Origin: Hyphodiscus hymeniophilus
Taxonomy: Eukaryota > Ascomycota > Leotiomycetes > Helotiales > Hyphodiscaceae
Direction of reading: 5' to 3'
Assembly (NCBI GenBank): GCA_016508695.1
Contig: VNKQ01000008.1
Location: forward strand, 1,736,001 to 1,800,000
Length of the DNA: 64,000 bases
Part shown: in pieces, positions 32,986 through 45,106 of the stretch
How the letters are laid out: each line of letters opens with the position of its first letter
Numbering within the stretch: position 1 is the stretch's first letter
Made by a program: the position numbers and the translations under genes
Notes under the pieces: model-generated
What the model was told of the DNA's origin: nothing
The model's database searches: none
Seen by the model: only the letters and a program-made list of their open reading frames with translations

Positions 32986-33561
32986 ATGGCTGCTACCGCC
33001 GATAAGACTACACCGTATTTCCCGCTGGCAGGCATAGCTCACGACGGATATTCGAACGAGGCTGAAGCGACAGCAACTTGTTTCTGCGGCGCCGTACAGC
33101 TCGCATTTGTAAGTCAATCGTTTCTCCTCATGATCTACCAAACTTAACCAGTCCAGCCAACCCAAGGCGCAGGTTTCCATGGAACCTTTGTATGTCACTG
33201 TACAGACTGCCGCAAAGTTACCGCGTCAATGTTCGCCTCCAACTTCACCATAGATGACGAGCATCTGAAGCATGTTCGTGGCCGCGAGGATCTAAAAACA
33301 TTTAGCCAATCGCGCACCGTTGCGGGTGGAAAGACGGGCAATACCATGACGAATTACTTCTGTTCCACCTGTGGTACGCTGATGTATCGTGTTGGTCAAG
33401 CTTTCCCGGGACGGAACTTCTTGCGCATTGGGACTGTGGACGATTTCAGTCTCCATGAGACGAAGTTACTTCCTCAGGTAGAGCAATTCACGAAGGATCG
33501 TGTAAGCTGGCTACATCCTGTGGCTGGGGTTAAGCAGTCCGAGGGTCTGTACACTGCATAG
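32986..33561 (+). CDS. GFA-family protein (CENP-V/GFA zinc fold)
   Basis: Named after the glutathione-dependent formaldehyde-activating enzyme, though most members have unknown roles. Exons 32986-33108 and 33157-33561, separated by a 48-bp intron, give 175 residues. Zinc-binding cysteines occur in the family order: ATCFCGAVQLAF (CxC), FVCHCTDCRK (CxxC after the intron) and NYFCSTCGTLMYR (CxxC). The ending TKDRVSWLHPVAGVKQ is typical of fungal members. The intron is placed by AF/PTQGAGFHGTF, the natural continuation. It sits beside oxidoreductase genes, so a detoxification or catabolic role is possible but not shown. Confidence 0.9.
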
Positions 33562-34852
33562 TCGGGTGAGTTGGAGAGAAGACGGGTTTGTTAGGGTGAC
33601 GGTATGGAGTCATGGTTGATCGCAGCTGAGGGATGTCGCATAATTGATTTACTGTGTTTATTCGATAACATAGCTATATCGGGCAACGGTTCCCGGGGTA
33701 TTGCTAGCTTTTGTATGACGGAAATGATGATTTATGGACGTCAAGCACATAGAAAATGAACAAACGCACTTCGTCTACAAATGTGACCTGAAATCACAGG
33801 ATTACGTTTGTTGAATTTCTTCAGAAACATGCTTCCGCGGCCGGTTTCGTTCGTCACTCGACAAGGCAGATTGCCTGATTGCTAACTGTGAGTCGATCTT
33901 GTACATTATAGATTTATGAATAGAGTATGTTGGCTATTAAACTATGGAAGCTAACGGACCTCTGTACCAAAGGTGTTCACTCATGAATCGACCGTTTGCA
34001 AGCATGGCGCCACAACCTCGTTGCTGTTACTAGTCCCACGTACATGAAAGACAGACTAAAGGACAATACATGTAGAGACGAGGAGCAGGTGGCATACTTG
34101 GCGCAGCTTCGTGAGCGGCCTTTGGAAACTTCAGAGCTAGCATTCATGGCATTCACTGCGCCTCATGGTACAGCAGAGACGGATTGACCAAGCGCGAGAA
34201 TCTTCCCGATGTTGAGAGCTTCATCATAAGCAGGATATTGCGAATATGGGTTCAGTGGAAGAAGAATGAAGCACTTGACAACACAATTCAGATTTGAAAC
34301 CAAGAAATGACAATCAATTCACCTTCTCTGCACTCTGAAGCTTGCATGATCATTGATCGGGATCTTTCCCTTCAGACACATCATGAATGGTTGCGATGCT
34401 CAGACTTCAGTGGTTTTTATACTGTAATTATGAAGCGGAGTCGAGAAAGGGGTGTGGCAGCATTGAATGCCACGTCCACACAGCGGACCCCAACCCTTGC
34501 CAGAAATCCAAGTGGGGCCAAGTCGCGTGAACCGCGACTTGACTCGGACTACAGTACTTTTCTACTCTACCAGAACCACCCAAACTCACCTCCCAGCATT
34601 TTATGAGCCCATTCCGACCACAATCTATACTACGCCAGGAAAAATTCTACGAAACTTTAGACTGACTGTATCAATATATCATGTCCATCAAACTGCAATA
34701 ACCTTGTCTACCGACTCTCAAAACGCGTTCACCCGTTCCCTCCTCGGGACTCCCCCAATCCTCAAGCAAAGAGTCGCATTGGTCAAAATTGTAGCTATAT
34801 CGATCTATGGTGGCCGTGGAAGGACTTCGCACGCGTCGAGCACTTAACAACG
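33562..34852. other. Intergenic, 1.3 kb, no supported gene
   Basis: Several short ORFs (for example 33996-34187 and 34307-34847) overlap and show no domain. The last 250 bp are the CDC45 promoter and leader. No tRNA-like B box was found. Confidence 0.5.
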
Positions 34853-37548
34853 ATGTATCTACCTCGATCTCTCCTCTCGACTCTCTACCTTCATCTTCAA
34901 CGGACCCACCATCCTCTGTCCCCGCCAGTCCTGATCCTCGTTGCTCTCGAGCCCGATGCGCTTTGTGGCTGTCGTATCCTTACTCGCCTGCTCAAACGTG
35001 ACTATATCCCACACAAGATTCAACCTATTGCCGGCTATGGCGACTTGGAGAAGGCGGGGCGAAATGTTATTCGGCCGATGATGGAAAGTCAAGGCGGGAG
35101 TGGAGGCGTGGTAGTCTGCCTAGGTGTTGGTGGTTTGGTAGATCTAGGAGGCCTGCTGGGTATTGATGCTGAAGGTGATGAGAGCAGTTATGGCGGGGTT
35201 GAAGTCTGGGTTATCGACGCCAGACGGCCCTGGAACCTGGGGAATGTTTTTGGTGGTATCCCTGTCCTCCCACCGGTTGAGGAAGATGGGGAGCTCATTA
35301 ATCAGACCCATCTCGGGGTTGATGGTGGGAAGATACAGAGGGGCTACAAGCCAAACAAGGGAGGAATCATTGTTTTTGATGACGGAGATATCGAAGAGGA
35401 ACTGGACGCGGAGCGAGACGCGTATTTGGCCTTGGTTGATATGCCCGAAGTCGAAGAAAATGAGGATGATAGTGATGGAAGTGAGACAGAGAGTGAAGAT
35501 GAAGAAGCTATTCCCACAGACTCACGGCCTGGGCAGAAGAGGAAATCATGGTCAGATCGAGACGGAGAAGACGAAAGCAGCGACGATGATGACAGGCCTC
35601 GCCAACGGCGAAGAAGTAACTCGGTATGTTTCCAATGGCGATGGCAGACTTTGAATTCTGCTAATGCCAATGTCAGTCAAGTCCAATCCCAGATTCTCCT
35701 TCACGGCCACCGAAACGTGGACTCATGTCAATAAGTGGCCCTTCAGCAGTTGCGTCCAGCGCTTCAAGATCCGTTTCTCCCACACCAGCACAGCCTCCTA
35801 GACAGCCATCTGCAAGGACATTACGCCGGCGGCTATTGAAGCTACGGCGGAAGAACGAGTCTGTACTGCAAGCATACTACTCCCTTGGAGCATCATACTC
35901 TGAACCTATATCTTCCATGATGTATTCCTTGGCCTCAGAATTGGGCCGAGAAGATAATGACCTATTATGGATGACAATTGTGGGCGTCACATCGATGGAA
36001 TTATATGGCCGATCAACTGTTGGCGTAGCGATATCGACCCAGAAGTCCTCTTCACCCTCCAGTGGATGGATGGGAACGCGAGGTTCTAGGATTCGACAGT
36101 TGTTACGCGATGAAGTAAGACGTCTGAACCCACCAGAACTCTCGGATTCAGGTTACAGCTCGAATCGTAGTCTCTTACCAGAGAACAATGGTATCATCCC
36201 AACAACAGCCCGAAGTCCAACCGACACCAGCATCCGCCTATCACCGGAACCTAAGTTCCTCCTCATCAGACACTGGAGTTTGTACGATAGCATGCTTCAC
36301 TCTCCTTATCTTTCAGCGCGATTACATATCTGGTCTGATGTTGGTCGGAAGAGACTCAACAAACTTCTCGCGAGAATGGGTATCAGTCTTGTACAATGCA
36401 AGCAGAGCTACACGCACATGGATATGGAGTTGAAGCGCGGCCTTCGATCCCAGCTGTTGAAGTACTCGGACATGTACGGACTCGACGACCTAGTACCCGC
36501 AGCAGACACAGACGGCAAAGATCGAGGTGGAATGAAAGAGGGCTGGGGATTCGTGCGGAGTTGGGGTTGGCGAGCAACTCTTAGTGCACAAGATGTTGGC
36601 GTGGTTGTCGGAGCGATTCTTGAGGTTGGTAAGAAAGCTGTTGCTTCGCTCGAGAACGGTGGATATGACCGCAGAGAAGCGAAGGAGACTACTGATGAAG
36701 ATGGGACTTTAGAAGGCGAGGAATGGGTGGGGAGATTTTGGGCTGCGTACGATGCTCTTGAAAAGTATGTACTCCCTTGATGCACGTTTGACTTTACTAA
36801 CGTAACTAGTATTGAGGACCTCAAAGCTGCTCTCCCGACAGCACAGCACCTCCACCGCGCCATACTTCGTACCGGTACCTCGATCATTGAGAAGCGCCAA
36901 ATACGCCACCTTCGTGCGTTCCGCATGTGCGTAGTCAAGGACGGTCCAGACGTGGCTTTGTTCACTCATCCTGCTGCATTAACCAAACTGGCACTTTGGA
37001 TTGGCGAGGCTATCGCCGAACAGGAACGCGAGAGTAAAGGCAAGCTTGGTCATGGCGGTAGAGGGACTCCTCTTGTGGTAGCGGGCTTGAATGATAGTAG
37101 GGGCGTCTATGTCGTTGTTGGTACTGGCGGCGGTGGGGGTGGCAGCATGGGTTTCGGCGATCGTGGAGCAGCGAAGGAGAAAAAGGAGAAGCGCGAAGCA
37201 AAACTCAAAGCTAAAGAGCTGAAACACAAGAATAAGGAATTGATCAGGGAACAGAAGAGAGAAGCCAGGAGAGCAGCAGCTGGTGATGATGCCGACGAAG
37301 AAGACGACGAGACGGAATCCGAAGCTTCAGAATCCGATTCCAGTGAAGATGACGGCGATGAGGACGACGAGAAAGAACATGTAAAGGGCTTTGGGAGGAA
37401 CAAGTTCGGGAATGCGTTTCAAGAGGTCGTAGAAGAGACGAACGCTCGGGTCAGGATTGACAGTTTTGAGCATTGCGTCGTGGAGGTCAAGAAAGAGGAT
37501 CTGGCGGGCTTTTTAGAGAGTTTGAGTATGAAAGCTGTTGTTGGGTGA
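34853..37548 (+). CDS. CDC45: DNA replication initiation factor Cdc45
   Basis: Component of the CMG replicative helicase (Cdc45-MCM-GINS) in the nucleus. Exons 34853-35623, 35677-36764 and 36810-37548 give 865 residues. The start MYLPRSLLSTLYLHLQR and LIVALEPDALCGCRILTRLL-like segment (here VALEPDALCGCRILTRLLKR) are the RecJ-like DHH-related core; VWVIDARRPWNL and GIIVFDDGDIEEEL follow; a long acidic stretch (about 205-250) is normal for Cdc45. The centre has DNDLLWMTIVGVTSMELYGR, and the C-terminus HLRAFRMCVVKDGPDVALFT, VVAGLNDSRGVYVVVG and a charged coiled region. Introns of 53 and 45 bp restore SNSSSPIP and ALENIEDLK. It appears to be intact, which fits an essential gene. Confidence 0.95.
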
Positions 37549-38470
37549 TGAGCTACGGGCTGGGTCGGCAGGGCTGACAATGGAGTGAATTGGGCAGGGA
37601 GTTGTTCATACAGATGCATTTTGATATGTGTCCATGACTTGTTGATTGACTGTTGGCTGGCGTTTACTTTCAGGCGCATACATGGGAAAGGTCGGCATTG
37701 TATCCGTGGCTTGCTTCTTGCTGTTGATATTGAATGAATGGTCCTCTGCTGCAATCGTACAAAATTAAGAAGGACGGGATTCGTCCACTCAAGTCGTGGG
37801 CAGGAACAAGGATGCACCTCGCCGCATGAAAGGAGCAGAAGAGGTGATGAAACGCTTTCGCTCAATCCTCTGAGTTGCTTCGAGCGATGCATACCAATGC
37901 ACTGTGCCAACAATGTTTTCATGGTCCCCTGGCGCAAGTACTCTTCCTCAATGTTTTCACGGTGTTTCAAGTCGTACTTATCGTCCTTGACAGTCTTCCT
38001 TGGGTCAACTGAAAGCACCCCGGAAGTCCGGTTTCATCCCACCTTTTCTCCAGCACCAAACTTACTCATACTCTCGCAAGTTGTTTCGACCTATGTCCAC
38101 GTTATTCGCGGGCTCTCGTGGCTCGAATTTTAATGGATGCTGGCGAGTGAGCTCATTGGATTGGCGGAAAAATGCGAAACAGATATACGATCTGCTTGTG
38201 TTCCTAGGGTTCTGGCAAAATACCTCTCCGCAAGGGATGATGATTCTATCTACTTTGTGTCTCCTACTTGGCCCTAGTATCACCACGCAATTTGGACTTC
38301 TACAGTGCTTTGGTATACTTCGACTGAGCTGGTCGAGAAAAGGCGTTTGGTCTGGTCAACTGGACGGATATCACTATTATGGGCAATACTGACTTCTTCA
38401 GGCGCATCATATCAGGCTGGCTGTCTAGTTGATATCGGATCTCTATATTTTCTGTATCCTAAGCTTGTAT
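37549..38470. other. Intergenic, with possible decayed upstream part of a transporter
   Basis: The reverse-strand ORF that overlaps the CDC45 end is a shadow. Plus-strand frames between 38000 and 38400 contain hydrophobic bits (for example MMILSTLCLLLGP) that could be remains of the NCS1 transporter whose tail follows, but I cannot align them with confidence. Confidence 0.4.
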
Positions 38471-38726
38471 GAATTTGAAATTGCAGCCTTCGCTTCCTTC
38501 CTCATCGGTTGGGCTGGTGCTATTGTTTGTATGAGCCAGGCTTATTACATCGGCCCCATTGCGAAGATGATCCCGGGTGATATTGGGCTGCGCGTGGCAG
38601 CTGCTTGGACTGCATTGAGCTATCCGGGTTTGAGAGTAAGTGCCTATTATCTTCTCCCTCTTTGTGACTTGCCATGGTGCTGATTGTTGGTGGCAGTATT
38701 TGGAGCTCAAGAAATTCGGCCGTTGA
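38471..38726 (+). pseudogene. C-terminal remnant of an NCS1-family nucleobase/allantoin transporter
   Basis: EFEIAAFASFLIGWAGAIVC, then YYIGPIAKMIPGDIGLRVAA and LSYPGLR, a 61-bp intron (38636-38696) and YLELKKFGR followed by a stop. This is the end of a fungal NCS1 (purine/uracil/allantoin permease) protein with the usual last intron. About 70 residues remain from an expected 500 or more; the upstream 500 bp have no continuous frame. I therefore call it a relic. The remaining part is well kept, so either the decay is recent or a larger upstream piece is rearranged out of the window order. Confidence 0.65.
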
Positions 38727-39368
38727 AGCTCGTGCTGGATTACTGGCTAAATAAGGGGGCGGTAATAGAAGCCAATGAAAAAGGATTGATTTAATCGTAC
38801 ATCGCTTTCTGGGTCTATGTTCCTTTGGGAACCTTTTGACTACAATAGGCCCTCAGATACGGATAGCTTCCTGCCACTATTGGTACACTTTACCCCATAT
38901 CTTCTCTCATACTTTCCACAAAACAGAGTCCAACAGTGACGTTTGATTTCCTGTGCCTGGCACAGCGATGAGTATCCAACCTAAGCTGCCGGATAACGTC
39001 GTCTCAGCAGTGGTTTCGGCACTATTAAAAGTACCACCATCCTCACGAACCTGAAAGTTGGCACATCGACCTACCCTTTGACTGCCTTGGCTCAGTGATT
39101 GACTTATTCAACCACACTCCTTAGGAGTCGCAGTGAGAAGACTTTCCCACCTTGACAGCTACCTGCCCTGGTGCGGTCAAGTTCGATAAACAACCAGAGA
39201 GCGCTGTAAGCACAGGCTCAGCTGGGGGATTGACGCAGAAAAAAGGTTTTATATGAGTATTATCCCCAGCTGGCTGCGTCTTTTCCGAACTAGAAAGAAA
39301 AGCTATGTCGCAAATGGAGTCGCCAAAAATTCGTAGCATTTAACACCTATGCAGCACTGGCTGGTTAT
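38727..39368. other. Intergenic, 0.64 kb
   Basis: 3' flank of both the transporter remnant and the ligase gene. No gene recognised. Confidence 0.4.
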
Positions 39369-41159
39369 CTAAAGCTTCGCCTTGGCCGTCGCCTCATCCC
39401 TGACCACTGTCCCCTGACTATCTCCTTTTGCAAGATTTCTCAAAACCCTCCTCAAGATCTTCCCACTAGCACTTTTCGGAATCTCCCCCGTAAACTCAAT
39501 CTCCTTCAACCACTTATGTTTGACCTTCTTCTCTTTCACATAGTCTAACAACGCCTGTCCCAGCGCCTTCTCCTCCGGCGCCCCAGTCTTCCTCATAATA
39601 TAAGCTTTGGGTTTCTCTCCGCTGTAGTCATCTTTAACTCCCAACACCGCACAATCCTCAACGTGCGGATGTCCCAGCAGAAGATCCTCAAGCTCCGCAG
39701 GCGCAACTCCAATACCCTTGACCTTCACCATTTCCTTAATGCGATCCGTAATGGTGACCATCCCTTCCTCATCGATGACTGCCTGATCGCCCGTATGCAG
39801 GAAGCCATCCTCATCAAATGTACTTTTTGTCGCGGCCTCGTTATTCAAATACCCCATCGTGATCTGCGGCCCACGTGCCAATAACTCCCCCGGTTGCCCT
39901 AGGCCAAGTTCTTCGCCCTCTTCATCCACGATCTTAACCTCTGTACTGGCGCAAATCGTCCCCACTTTATGAGCATGCTCGTAACCGTACTTTTCGGGCG
40001 GATGAGCGGTGATACACGAACAACTCTCTGTCATTCCGTAACCCTGCTTGAATCCTGTGCTCGGGAATTTCGCTCTTAACTGTTGTATAATCTCCTCGCT
40101 CAAAGGCGCAGCACCAGATGAAAACCTCGTGATGCAGCTAAGATCATATTGATCGACAATTGGGTCACGAACCATGCGGATGAGGATTGGTGGCACAAGA
40201 AGTAACTCGCCGATCTGGTATTCGGTAACGGTATCCAACATTGCCTTCATGGAGAAGGCGGGTAGCATGTAGACTTCGGCGTTGAGTAAGATCGGGAGGT
40301 GGAGCGCGTGTACAAGACCAGTTATGTGGAAGCTGGGCAATACGGCGAGTACTTTCTTGTGTGTATTGGGAGTTATTTGCTGAATTTGGAGACATTGCGC
40401 TATTACATTTTGGTGTGATATCATGACCTTTCTCAATCAGCATGCATGCTTCACTCGGATTCGTTATCTTACAGCTTTTGGGAGACCTGTCGTTCCACTG
40501 CTGAAGCTCAGGAACCCGCAGAGTTCTCCGTTCGCTTTGCCTTTAGGTAGTTGATATGCGGGTGCTTGTCCACTCTCCCCATACCCCTTTCCGATTTCAA
40601 TTAAATCCCCGATACTCTTATACCCATCCATTCTACCTTCCAGCAAGAAGACATGTTCCTGCTTCAAGCCCGCAGCCTTGGCCGCCGCAATCGCCACTCC
40701 CATACTCCCTGGTACAGTCATGAGAAACTTTGCCCTTCCAGTCTTGAGTGCATAAGTCATCTCCTCCACATTGTATGCGGGACTGGCCCCCGAGATAATG
40801 CCTGCTACACGGGTGACAGAATGCATAGCAACTGGGTACCAGATTGTGTTCGGAGAGAACAGGGCTACTGTTTCACCTGGCTGGAGACCATAGTTCTTGA
40901 CGAGTGCAGTGGAGAGGTGGATCGTGTGCGCTTTCATATCTGCCCAGGAGATGCGCTCTTTGGTTTGGGCATTGGTAAAACCGGCTAGTGAGGAGGAGTT
41001 CGTTCGGAGAGGGGAGGCGGAAGATTCGAAGAGCCATTGCCAGGTGGTAATACTTTGAGGAACTGATGTTCGAAAAGGTCAACGGTGTTTTTGGTAGATA
41101 AGGATTAAACTTCGGGGGAACTTACGGTCGACATCTGGCTGTCTGCTTCGGAATGGCAT
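39369..41159 (-). CDS. 4-coumarate:CoA ligase-like acyl-CoA synthetase with PTS1
   Basis: Adenylating enzyme of the ANL family, activating an aryl or fatty acid to its CoA thioester. Exons 41159-41126, 41062-40473 and 40427-39369 give 560 residues. Motifs in order: LSFSSGTTGLPKA/VMISHQN (A3 phosphate loop, split by a 45-bp intron), GFKQGYGMTESCS, LHTGDQAVIDEEG, and IKEMVKVKGIGVAPAELE, ending with PKSASGKILRRVLR that carries the catalytic Lys. The last three residues are AKL, a type-1 peroxisomal targeting signal. The short first exon gives MPFRSRQPDVD, as in other fungal members. Peroxisomal location fits side-chain beta-oxidation of phenylpropanoids or fatty acids; substrate is not known. 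Confidence 0.92.
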
Positions 41160-41669
41160 GCTGATGACAATGTAATGGAACTTCAGACTTACAAGATCCA
41201 ATATATAATCAAGACAATAGAGATAGAAAGAAACAATGAGAAAAAGAGCAGAGCCCGAAAAAGCACATTGTACTACCTCCTTGTTCCCGATCTGCAGGTG
41301 CAGCGTTCCCCAATCTGTCAAAAGATGCGATTCATCGTTGGACGGACTGTGGAGATGCGGGGAAATCGAGGGAAGAGAGGGGAAGGTGAGCCGAGGCTGG
41401 TCACGTGTGGAAATACTTTCCCAGGGACAATTCCGATGATAGCCCTTTGGACTCACATTGGGTTGCAGATGACTTTTGACCAGATGACAGAGTCTCAAGA
41501 TATTGCCAGTGCAAATCTGGGCTCATATATAGATGGGATCTGGGTACATGCTTGGTATTCGCGAATCCCAGTCCCATCGCAAGCCGACCCGTTACGCCCT
41601 TAATGCTTTTGCCCTCAGATGAACTCCTGATCAACTCCATGTCTATCCATCAAACACGACCCTGCCCTA
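41160..41669. other. Intergenic, ligase promoter
   Basis: 510 bp upstream of the ligase and downstream of RPB5. A TCACGTG core is present at about 41401-41407. ORFs here are shadows. Confidence 0.4.
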
Positions 41670-42445
41670 TCAAACACACAGTCTGTAACTGGCATATCGA
41701 CCAGCCGTCTCAGACTTTCGGATGATCTTAACCACTTGCCCTCTCCTCAAACCTAAGTATCTTGCGATTGGATCACTCAGCTGGATTCGGGGCAACTGCG
41801 TATCCTTCAGACGGTATCGTTCCAGCAGCTTTCCACGCTCCTCCTTGCTCAACAACACGTGCTTCGGGACCAGCTCGTGGTGTGTAATGTTGACCAATAG
41901 ATCTTGCTCCATGAAGCATTCGATTCTCGTCTCATTTGCGACAGCGGGAATGATCTTCATAGCAGCGGGTGTAATGGAGACGTTTGTTATGAGTATACCA
42001 GTGTGATGACTGTTTTGGGAGAGGAACTGGGCAAAGTTGCGCATCTGCTTGATACCGACATTGTCTCCAGGAAGGAACTCAACCCAGATCCGACCGACGT
42101 CGGGAGGAGGTGGAACTGGCTGGGCAGTAGTAGGAAGGTTCGTATAACGCTTCACCATGATTTCGCTCGGATCGGCAGAGAATTTCATCTTATTGCGACT
42201 GGGAAATGGTCAGTAAACACTACTAGAGATTCTGGCATGGGCGCATACTCAATACTGCCATCGGGACCAGAGTATTGGTATCTGAAATCTTTGAGAGAGA
42301 TCTTGACTTCTTCCTCCGATAGTTGATATCCTCGGTCTTGTACCATCTCGTGGACAGTTCTCCATGCGCGCCAAAGTCTTGCGGCCTCTCTGTCGCCAGC
42401 CTCACGCGCCTTGGTGGCACGCTCCTCTTCCGTTGCCATCGACAT
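41670..42445 (-). CDS. RPB5: RNA polymerase subunit RPABC1 (Rpb5)
   Basis: Subunit shared by RNA polymerases I, II and III. Exons 42445-42249 and 42198-41670 give 241 residues. The N-terminal jaw domain starts AARLWRAWRTVHEMVQDRGY; the C-terminal conserved domain contains LVNITHHELVPKHVLLSKEE, LKDTQLPRIQLSDPIARYLG and LRRGQVVKIIRKSETAGRYA, ending ASYRLCV as in all eukaryotes. The 50-bp intron uses GA/GTATGC and a CCCAG acceptor; this choice gives IDRNKMKFSADPSE without a stop, while the nearer AAG acceptor does not. Start at 42445 or the second Met at 42439. It is divergent from BFR1. Confidence 0.95.
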
Positions 42446-42827
42446 CTTTGTGGTATTGTCGAACGTTCGTACCGATCACGGGAGATGCGAAGGGTAGTGG
42501 ATATCGAGCTGCTAGATTGTGGTTGTTCTGGGAAGATCGAACCGGAGATGTTGTCAAAGAGAGAGGCACTCAAAAAAGCTCGGCTGCACTACTTTTGCTG
42601 CGTCAGTAGAATTTACTCCGGCTGCCGTATCGAAGAATTAGTGGGCACTCGAGCCACATATATTTCAATTTCACAAACGAATATCTTCACCGCAGTCGAC
42701 CACTCAAGACGTCACTCACTTCTAATCCTTTATCGTCCTTTGGAATGGACATCTAAAACTCGCCTCATAACTCCCTACATAATCATTCCTACTCTACCCT
42801 TACCAATTTGTCCATCATCCTGCAACC
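42446..42827. promoter_or_regulatory. Divergent promoter, RPB5 and BFR1
   Basis: 382 bp between two divergent housekeeping genes. C/T-rich leader (CTCTACCCTTACC and similar) precedes BFR1. No specific site can be named with confidence. Confidence 0.5.
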
Positions 42828-44481
42828 ATGGCCGACGTAGCCCCCGCTGCTTCAGTCGATCTGAAGAAGGAGAACGTGAAGCCCGAGAAACCTGACGAGG
42901 AGGCGTACAAGGCCAGTCTCAAGAAAGCTGAGAAGGAACATGCTGATTCTATGGTTAAATTTGTAAGTTCACCACTACGGCAAATGCGCAAGATTGCCCA
43001 ACTATCGGCAGACTGCATTGACTCTTACTGACACTTCCCTTTTCTGCAGAATGCTATCAAAGCTAAATTGGACATCGCCCAACCGAAGTCGAAAGACTCA
43101 CCATCCGCGAAGCGACGATCTGAACTTCTAGACCAATTGAAGGAAATCCGCGGACAACAATCAACTGGAAAAGCCGGACGCAATCAGATATTTGAGCAGA
43201 TCAAGAAGGAAGATGAGAAACTTAAGGCGCTCATTGCCGAGCAGAAGGCTGCCCGCAGTCGTGTCTCATTCAAGAACGTCGATGAGATTGACCGCGAGAT
43301 TGAGCGGTTGGACAAGCAGGTCAATGGCGGCATGATGAAGTTGGTTGATGAGAAGAAGGCTCTTTCAGACATTTCCAGTCTACGAAAGCAACGCAAGGGT
43401 TTCGCTGGCTTCGATGATCAACAGAAGAAGATCGATGAGGCAAAGGCTAAGCTGAAGTCTCTTCGTGATGGTCTCGACGATCCCGAGTCTAAGGCCCTGT
43501 CGGACAAGTACAATAAGATTCAAGCTGAATTAGATACCATCAAAGCCGAGCAGGATGACGCTTACAAGAACATCAACAGTCTCCGAGACGAACGTACAAG
43601 ACTTAATGATGATCAGAAGGAGAAGTATGCTGCCATCAAAAAGATCAAGGACGACTTCTTCCAGGGCAACCGTGCGATTCAGCAATACGAATACCAAGCT
43701 CGGCAAAAGGCTCGTGAGCGTCGCCAAACTGAGCGTGAAAATTTTGAGAAGGAGAAACGAAAGGAGCGTGCACAGAAGATGCTTGCTGAGGCAAGTGATA
43801 AAGCCTACCTTGACGAGATCCGACGTGCAGAGAGTTTACTTCGCTTCCTGGACCCTTCCTACTCAGCCGAGAAGGCCCCTCTTCAAGCTCCATCTCAATT
43901 CACGGCCACTGCTCAACGGACTGTTGATGATGCTGGTATCAAGGGAATGAAGGTCGTCCAGAAGAAAGATGAGGAAGACTACTTTGCGGGAACTGGTGGA
44001 AAGAAGGGCAAGAAGGGACGGAAGAACGCGGCTGCTGCAGAATCCCCTGCTGCGCCTAACGCTAAATACAGCTGCCCTCCATCCGTCATTGAAGATTGCG
44101 AGTTCTTGAAGATTGAACCCCCTATGTCTGCTACCGACATCCCTGGTGTTCAGGAGAAGGTCAAGGCAAAGCTGGATCACTGGAAGGCCGATCAGGATGC
44201 TCAGACCGCGAAGGTAAGCTTCCTGCTGTGAACTCTATGTATGCTTACTGACCCTATGATAGAATGTCGAGAAAGCTAGAAAGGAAGTCGAGCGTCTTGA
44301 AGCCGAAGAATCCTCAACACCTGCCACACCCGCCACCCCTGCCCATGCCAACGGCGATTCCAAAGCCACCGCCTCTGTTGACGAAGGAGGATCAGTCAAG
44401 AACGAGATCGAGCTCAGCAAGGAAGCCGACGAAGATCTCGCCAAGGACCTGAAGGAAGCTTCCATCGAGGACAAGGAATAA
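42828..44481 (+). CDS. BFR1: Bfr1-type coiled-coil mRNP/nuclear segregation protein
   Basis: Bfr1 associates with polysomes and ER mRNPs and affects secretion and chromosome segregation in yeast. Exons 42828-42962, 43050-44213 and 44263-44481 give 505 residues. The N-terminus KPEKPDEEAYKASLKKAEKE and the core DQLKEIRGQQSTGKAGRNQI, VDEIDREIERLDKQVNGGMM and IKDDFFQGNRAIQQYEYQAR match the family. Most of the protein is a Lys/Glu-rich coiled coil. The last third has GGKKGKKGRKNAA and an acidic Ser/Thr/Ala-rich tail. Introns are 87 and 49 bp with good signals. Codon use is regular and the gene looks healthy. Confidence 0.93.
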
Positions 44482-45106
44482 CCGCGTTATGCCTAACTCT
44501 CGCCTGGTCTTTCGATATGTGGTCGAAGATGCCACGTCGGGGTTTCATACCGCATAAAAGTTTTCCTCTGGCATTATCAGGTCCTCTCTTCTCGAGCGCT
44601 GCATTTTTTCTTGCCTGTATTTTAAGAAGCTCTCCGTTCTCTCCCTTGCTGGGATTAGGATGGAATTGGACAAATGCATATGGCGTAGTGAATCACAAAA
44701 TACCTTAAACTACCATCTATTTCTCACCTCTTCAATATTTTTATGATAAACTTATAATCTTACACCCCTGCTTATGTATAGCCTACCCATCCCATGATTG
44801 AACTTCCTGAAGCGATTGATATATTTCTCCTTACTCTCCAGCAGCGTCGAACTCCCAGTCCCAGTCTTAAGAAGACATTGCATCATCTTCCTGGCCTTAT
44901 TCCATGATATCCAAGCCCACAGTGGAAGACACATAACCCATGATCGTGAAAATATTATAATAAATTGCTTCTTTGTCAAATCGGAACTAGAATGTAGGTA
45001 TCGAATGAACACCCGCGCTAAATGCAGTACAATTTCATGAGTCATTACACCCTCTCCCATCTTCAATGTCCCAAATGTATACCTGCGATCTTCCGAGAGC
45101 CCAGGA
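44482..45106. other. Intergenic between convergent BFR1 and a small gene
   Basis: A reverse-strand ORF (44752-45246) overlaps the end of the next gene in another frame. It could be an alternative 3' exon but shows no domain. Otherwise nothing seen. Confidence 0.4.

Noticed and set aside
37107..38018. Reverse-strand ORFs opposite the acidic end of CDC45
   Set aside because: Ser runs are the antisense of Asp/Glu codons; the longer ORF overlaps the CDC45 stop and has no family pattern.
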